From: Flavipsychrobacter sp. | GTDB taxonomy: Bacteria; Bacteroidota; Bacteroidia; Chitinophagales; Chitinophagaceae | Direction: 5' to 3' | Assembly (NCBI GenBank): GCA_021156265.1 | Contig: JAJNBR010000162.1 | Location: 1 to 6,656, forward strand | Length of the DNA: 6,656 nt | In this document: positions 4,353-6,656 of the stretch, in pieces | How positions within the stretch are numbered: position 1 is the stretch's first letter | Layout: every line of letters begins with the position of its first letter | Notes under the pieces: generated by a model | Database searches by the model: none | What the model saw: only the letters and a program-made list of their open reading frames with translations | What the model was told of the DNA's origin: nothing | Program-made: the position numbers and the translations under genes

Positions 4353-6656
4353 ATGAAAAAAAACTTCACCATTACAAGGTTCCCGCACCAACGGGCATCC
4401 TTCAAGGCTATATTGCTGGCCATAGCAATATCAGCCGGTCTTCCATCTTACGCACAGGACCGCAAGCCCGAACAGCCAAAGCCGGGCGAGCACCATGGTA
4501 AAGCCGCCGCGGCAGTCATACCAGGCGCCAACTACGTACGCGTAGCTGCAGGCACTCCTTATCCTGCTTTTACCCGCATGGATCCGTCAACCAACATCAA
4601 AGCAAGCGATTTCGTTGCCTGGCTTAAGGAAAACGTGAAGGCAAGTCCCGCTACGGATTTCAAACTCCAAAAGCAGGACAAAGATGAGGCGGGCATAGAT
4701 CACTATCGTTATGTACAAACCTACCACGGCATACCGATCGATAAAAGCACTTACATAGTGCATGTAAAAAACGGCCGGGTGACTTCGTTCAACGGCTTCG
4801 CGGTGCAGCCTCCGTCCACCCTCTCTGCAACACCTGCGCTTTCTGAAACAGAAGGCCTGGAAAAAGCCAAGCAATTCATTGGCGCAAAAAGGTATAAATG
4901 GGAAGATGATTTCTGGACCAAGGACCTGAAGGAGCGTAAGAACGATCCCAACGCTACGTATTATCCGAAGGCCGACCTGAAATGGTTTGTCAACAAAAAC
5001 AAAGAATACTATCGTCTTGCTTATGTGTACGATATTCATGCAGCCGATCCCGACAAAATTGTAAGGGTGTATGTAGATGCACAAACAGGCGCTGTACTGC
5101 AAACGCTTCCGCTGGAATCCAATTGTTCCGCATCAAGCGTTAATACTATATTCAATGGTACGCGGCCTATCAACACCGATAACTATTCGGGTAGTACATT
5201 CCGCCTGCGCGATGACTGCCAGGGCGCGATATTCCACATCCGTGACTGGGGCGGTGATGTAGCCAACGCCTCTACAGAAATAGAAAATACTACCAACACC
5301 TGGACCACTATGAACGAGCGCTTTGGCGCTACCGTACTATGGGAGACAGAAAGGTGCTACCGCTATTTCCTGAATGTACACGGCCGCAACTCGTACGACA
5401 ATGCTGCAGGCGATGTGAATGGCTATATCAATGCCATATTCGGCTGTGCACCGCCACCACCGGGTTGCACCACGGCCAACAACGCCTCTATGTCTTTTGA
5501 CGGCCAGACCATGAAAGTGGGCCTGAGCAGCGCCGGTACACTGGCCAACTCTTATGCAACGGTAGACATCATCGCCCATGAGTTTACACACGCCGTTACC
5601 GGGTATTCCTCCAACCTCGAATACCAGGACGAGCCGGGCGCACTAAACGAATCGTTCAGTGACATATTCGGCGAGGTCATTGAGGATTGGGTGTTTAGCG
5701 GGCACGACTGGCTACTCGGCGATGAACGCACGAACGGTTTTATCCGGAGCATGTCTGACCCAAGTGATGGCGGCCAGCCGGAAACCTACCTTACAGATCC
5801 AAATTGGTACACCGGCACCGATGACAACGGCGGCGTACATACTAACAGCGGCGTGCAGAACTTCTGGTTCTACTTACTTACCGTTGGCGGATCCGGCACC
5901 AATGCCAACAGCGACGCTTACAATGTATCGGGTATTGGCCTTGGCGATGCCCGCGCTATAGCTTACCGCAACAACAACGTGTACCTGAGCCAGTTTTCGC
6001 AATACCAGGATGCCCGCGACGGCGCTATACAGGCTGCTATCGACCTGTTTGGCGAATGCTCTAACCAGGTAAGACAGACAACCAATGCATGGTATGCAGT
6101 GGGTGTAGGTGAGGCGTTCTTCGATGCTACGGCAGTTGTAACTTCTAACTACAACGGTCGTGAAGTATCCTGCTTCAACGCCTGCGACGGTGCTGTGACC
6201 GTAAACCTGACCAATGCAACATCGCCTACTTTCAGCTGGAACAATGGTCCCAGTACACAATCACAAAGCAGTCTCTGCCCTGGTGTTTATACAGTTACCG
6301 TTACCAACGGCGACGCAGCAGCATGTTCGGTTGTAAAACAAGTGACCATAGACAATACGCCGGACGTGACCGTTTCAGCAGAGATAACTTCTGACTACAA
6401 TGGTTTTGACGTATCGTGCAACGGCGGCAACGACGGAACTGCAACAGCTACAGGCGGCGGCGGTACTCCTCCGTACAGCTACAGCTGGAGCAATGGTCAG
6501 AACACAGCAAACGCAACAGGCCTATCGGCTACTATGTATAAAGTAGTAGTAACTGATGCCAATGGCTGTAAAGACTCTACAACTGTTACACTAAACGAGC
6601 CTACGCCACTCACTATTGATGCAGGCGGTAACCAAACCGTTTACTGGGGTTATCCT
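4353..6656 (+). CDS. Secreted M4 (thermolysin-family) metallopeptidase with SprB repeats, 3' end missing
   Basis: The frame is open from the ATG at 4353 to the window edge (768 codons seen). Residues 1-35 are a signal peptide (MKKNFTITRF, hydrophobic core, PSYAQ). An FTP-type propeptide covers about 65-135 and a PepSY-like propeptide part about 160-255 (VYVDAQTGAVLQ). The catalytic domain runs from about 257 to 590. It has HEFTH (H409, E410, H413), GALNESFSDIFG with third zinc ligand E433 exactly 20 residues after H413, and DNGGVHTNSG with H496 as the transition-state histidine, all in thermolysin order and spacing. Two SprB-type repeats follow (597-678, 679-about 758), then DAGGNQTVYWGYP at the edge, which begins another module. 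A T9SS sorting tail is expected beyond the edge but not seen. The usual calcium-site GDGDG before HExxH is replaced by KVGLSSAGTLANS, and FGCAPPPPGC (363-372) looks like a family-unusual Cys/Pro loop. The frame stays open back to 4254, with in-frame ATGs at 4290 and 4314. I prefer 4353 because it begins a standard signal peptide. Confidence 0.92.
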   Translation, partial: MKKNFTITRFPHQRASFKAILLAIAISAGLPSYAQDRKPEQPKPGEHHGKAAAAVIPGANYVRVAAGTPYPAFTRMDPSTNIKASDFVAWLKENVKASPATDFKLQKQDKDEAGIDHYRYVQTYHGIPIDKSTYIVHVKNGRVTSFNGFAVQPPSTLSATPALSETEGLEKAKQFIGAKRYKWEDDFWTKDLKERKNDPNATYYPKADLKWFVNKNKEYYRLAYVYDIHAADPDKIVRVYVDAQTGAVLQTLPLESNCSASSVNTIFNGTRPINTDNYSGSTFRLRDDCQGAIFHIRDWGGDVANASTEIENTTNTWTTMNERFGATVLWETERCYRYFLNVHGRNSYDNAAGDVNGYINAIFGCAPPPPGCTTANNASMSFDGQTMKVGLSSAGTLANSYATVDIIAHEFTHAVTGYSSNLEYQDEPGALNESFSDIFGEVIEDWVFSGHDWLLGDERTNGFIRSMSDPSDGGQPETYLTDPNWYTGTDDNGGVHTNSGVQNFWFYLLTVGGSGTNANSDAYNVSGIGLGDARAIAYRNNNVYLSQFSQYQDARDGAIQAAIDLFGECSNQVRQTTNAWYAVGVGEAFFDATAVVTSNYNGREVSCFNACDGAVTVNLTNATSPTFSWNNGPSTQSQSSLCPGVYTVTVTNGDAAACSVVKQVTIDNTPDVTVSAEITSDYNGFDVSCNGGNDGTATATGGGGTPPYSYSWSNGQNTANATGLSATMYKVVVTDANGCKDSTTVTLNEPTPLTIDAGGNQTVYWGYP
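6141..6626 (+). repeat. Two SprB-like repeats in the M4 peptidase
   Basis: The copies start 246 bp (82 codons) apart at 6141 and 6387. Their first 33 bases agree at 27 positions (TSNYNGREVSC versus TSDYNGFDVSC). Copy 2 is canonical: VSCNGGNDGTATATGGGG, PPYSYSWSNGQ, ATGLSATMYKVVVTDANGC. Copy 1 is degenerate: SCFNACDGAV, no GGTxPY, but it keeps FSWNNG, LCPGVYTVTV and extra cysteines. SprB repeats occur in Bacteroidota surface adhesins, including the gliding adhesin SprB. Confidence 0.8.

Noticed and set aside
4587..5102. 171-codon open frame on the minus strand inside the M4 gene
   Set aside because: It lies antisense to the FTP/PepSY propeptide region, which reads convincingly on the plus strand. 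The antisense product has no recognisable domain.
5874..6260. 128-codon open frame on the minus strand
   Set aside because: Shadow of the M4 catalytic C-terminal half and first SprB repeat; no family features.
1..6656. CRISPR array, toxin-antitoxin pair or defence system
   Set aside because: No regularly spaced identical repeats and no pair of small overlapping genes or defence-type domains were found.

Overview
The window looks like chromosomal DNA from a gliding or secreting Bacteroidota, most likely in the Chitinophagaceae/Sphingobacteriales range. The signs are a type IX secretion (T9SS) type A C-terminal sorting domain, SprB-type adhesin repeats on a secreted peptidase, ELWxTDGT-repeat proteins, no Shine-Dalgarno sequences before the starts, and at least one exact TAnnTTTG (-7) promoter box. 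The genus assignment is inference.

Layout. Positions 1-171 (minus) hold the start of a small TFIIB-type zinc-ribbon protein that runs off the left edge. Positions 232-1260 (minus) encode a complete exported isoaspartyl peptidase/L-asparaginase of the Ntn-hydrolase class. Positions 1419-2186 (minus) encode a protein with a terminase-small-subunit-like N-terminus. Its last quarter is written by a 152-bp fold-back repeat at 1450-1601. A 139-bp divergent intergenic region separates it from 2326-3903 (plus), a secreted eight-repeat, probably beta-propeller protein with a T9SS sorting tail. A gene-free stretch of about 450 bp (3904-4352) carries several hairpins and leads into 4353-6656 (plus). That last gene is a large M4 (thermolysin-family) metallopeptidase fused to SprB repeats, cut by the right edge.

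How they fit together. Three of the five genes encode exported proteins: a periplasmic-type asparaginase, a T9SS cargo propeller, and an M4 protease whose adhesin-like repeats suggest surface display. This points to extracellular or periplasmic protein breakdown and surface functions, not to one dedicated pathway. No complete operon encoding a new system is visible. The most unusual object is the nested inverted-repeat element that supplies about 50 residues to the C-terminus of the terminase-like ORF. Next come the structured leader before the M4 gene and the M4 enzyme's altered calcium-site region. I saw no tRNA, rRNA, CRISPR array, transposase or integrase.
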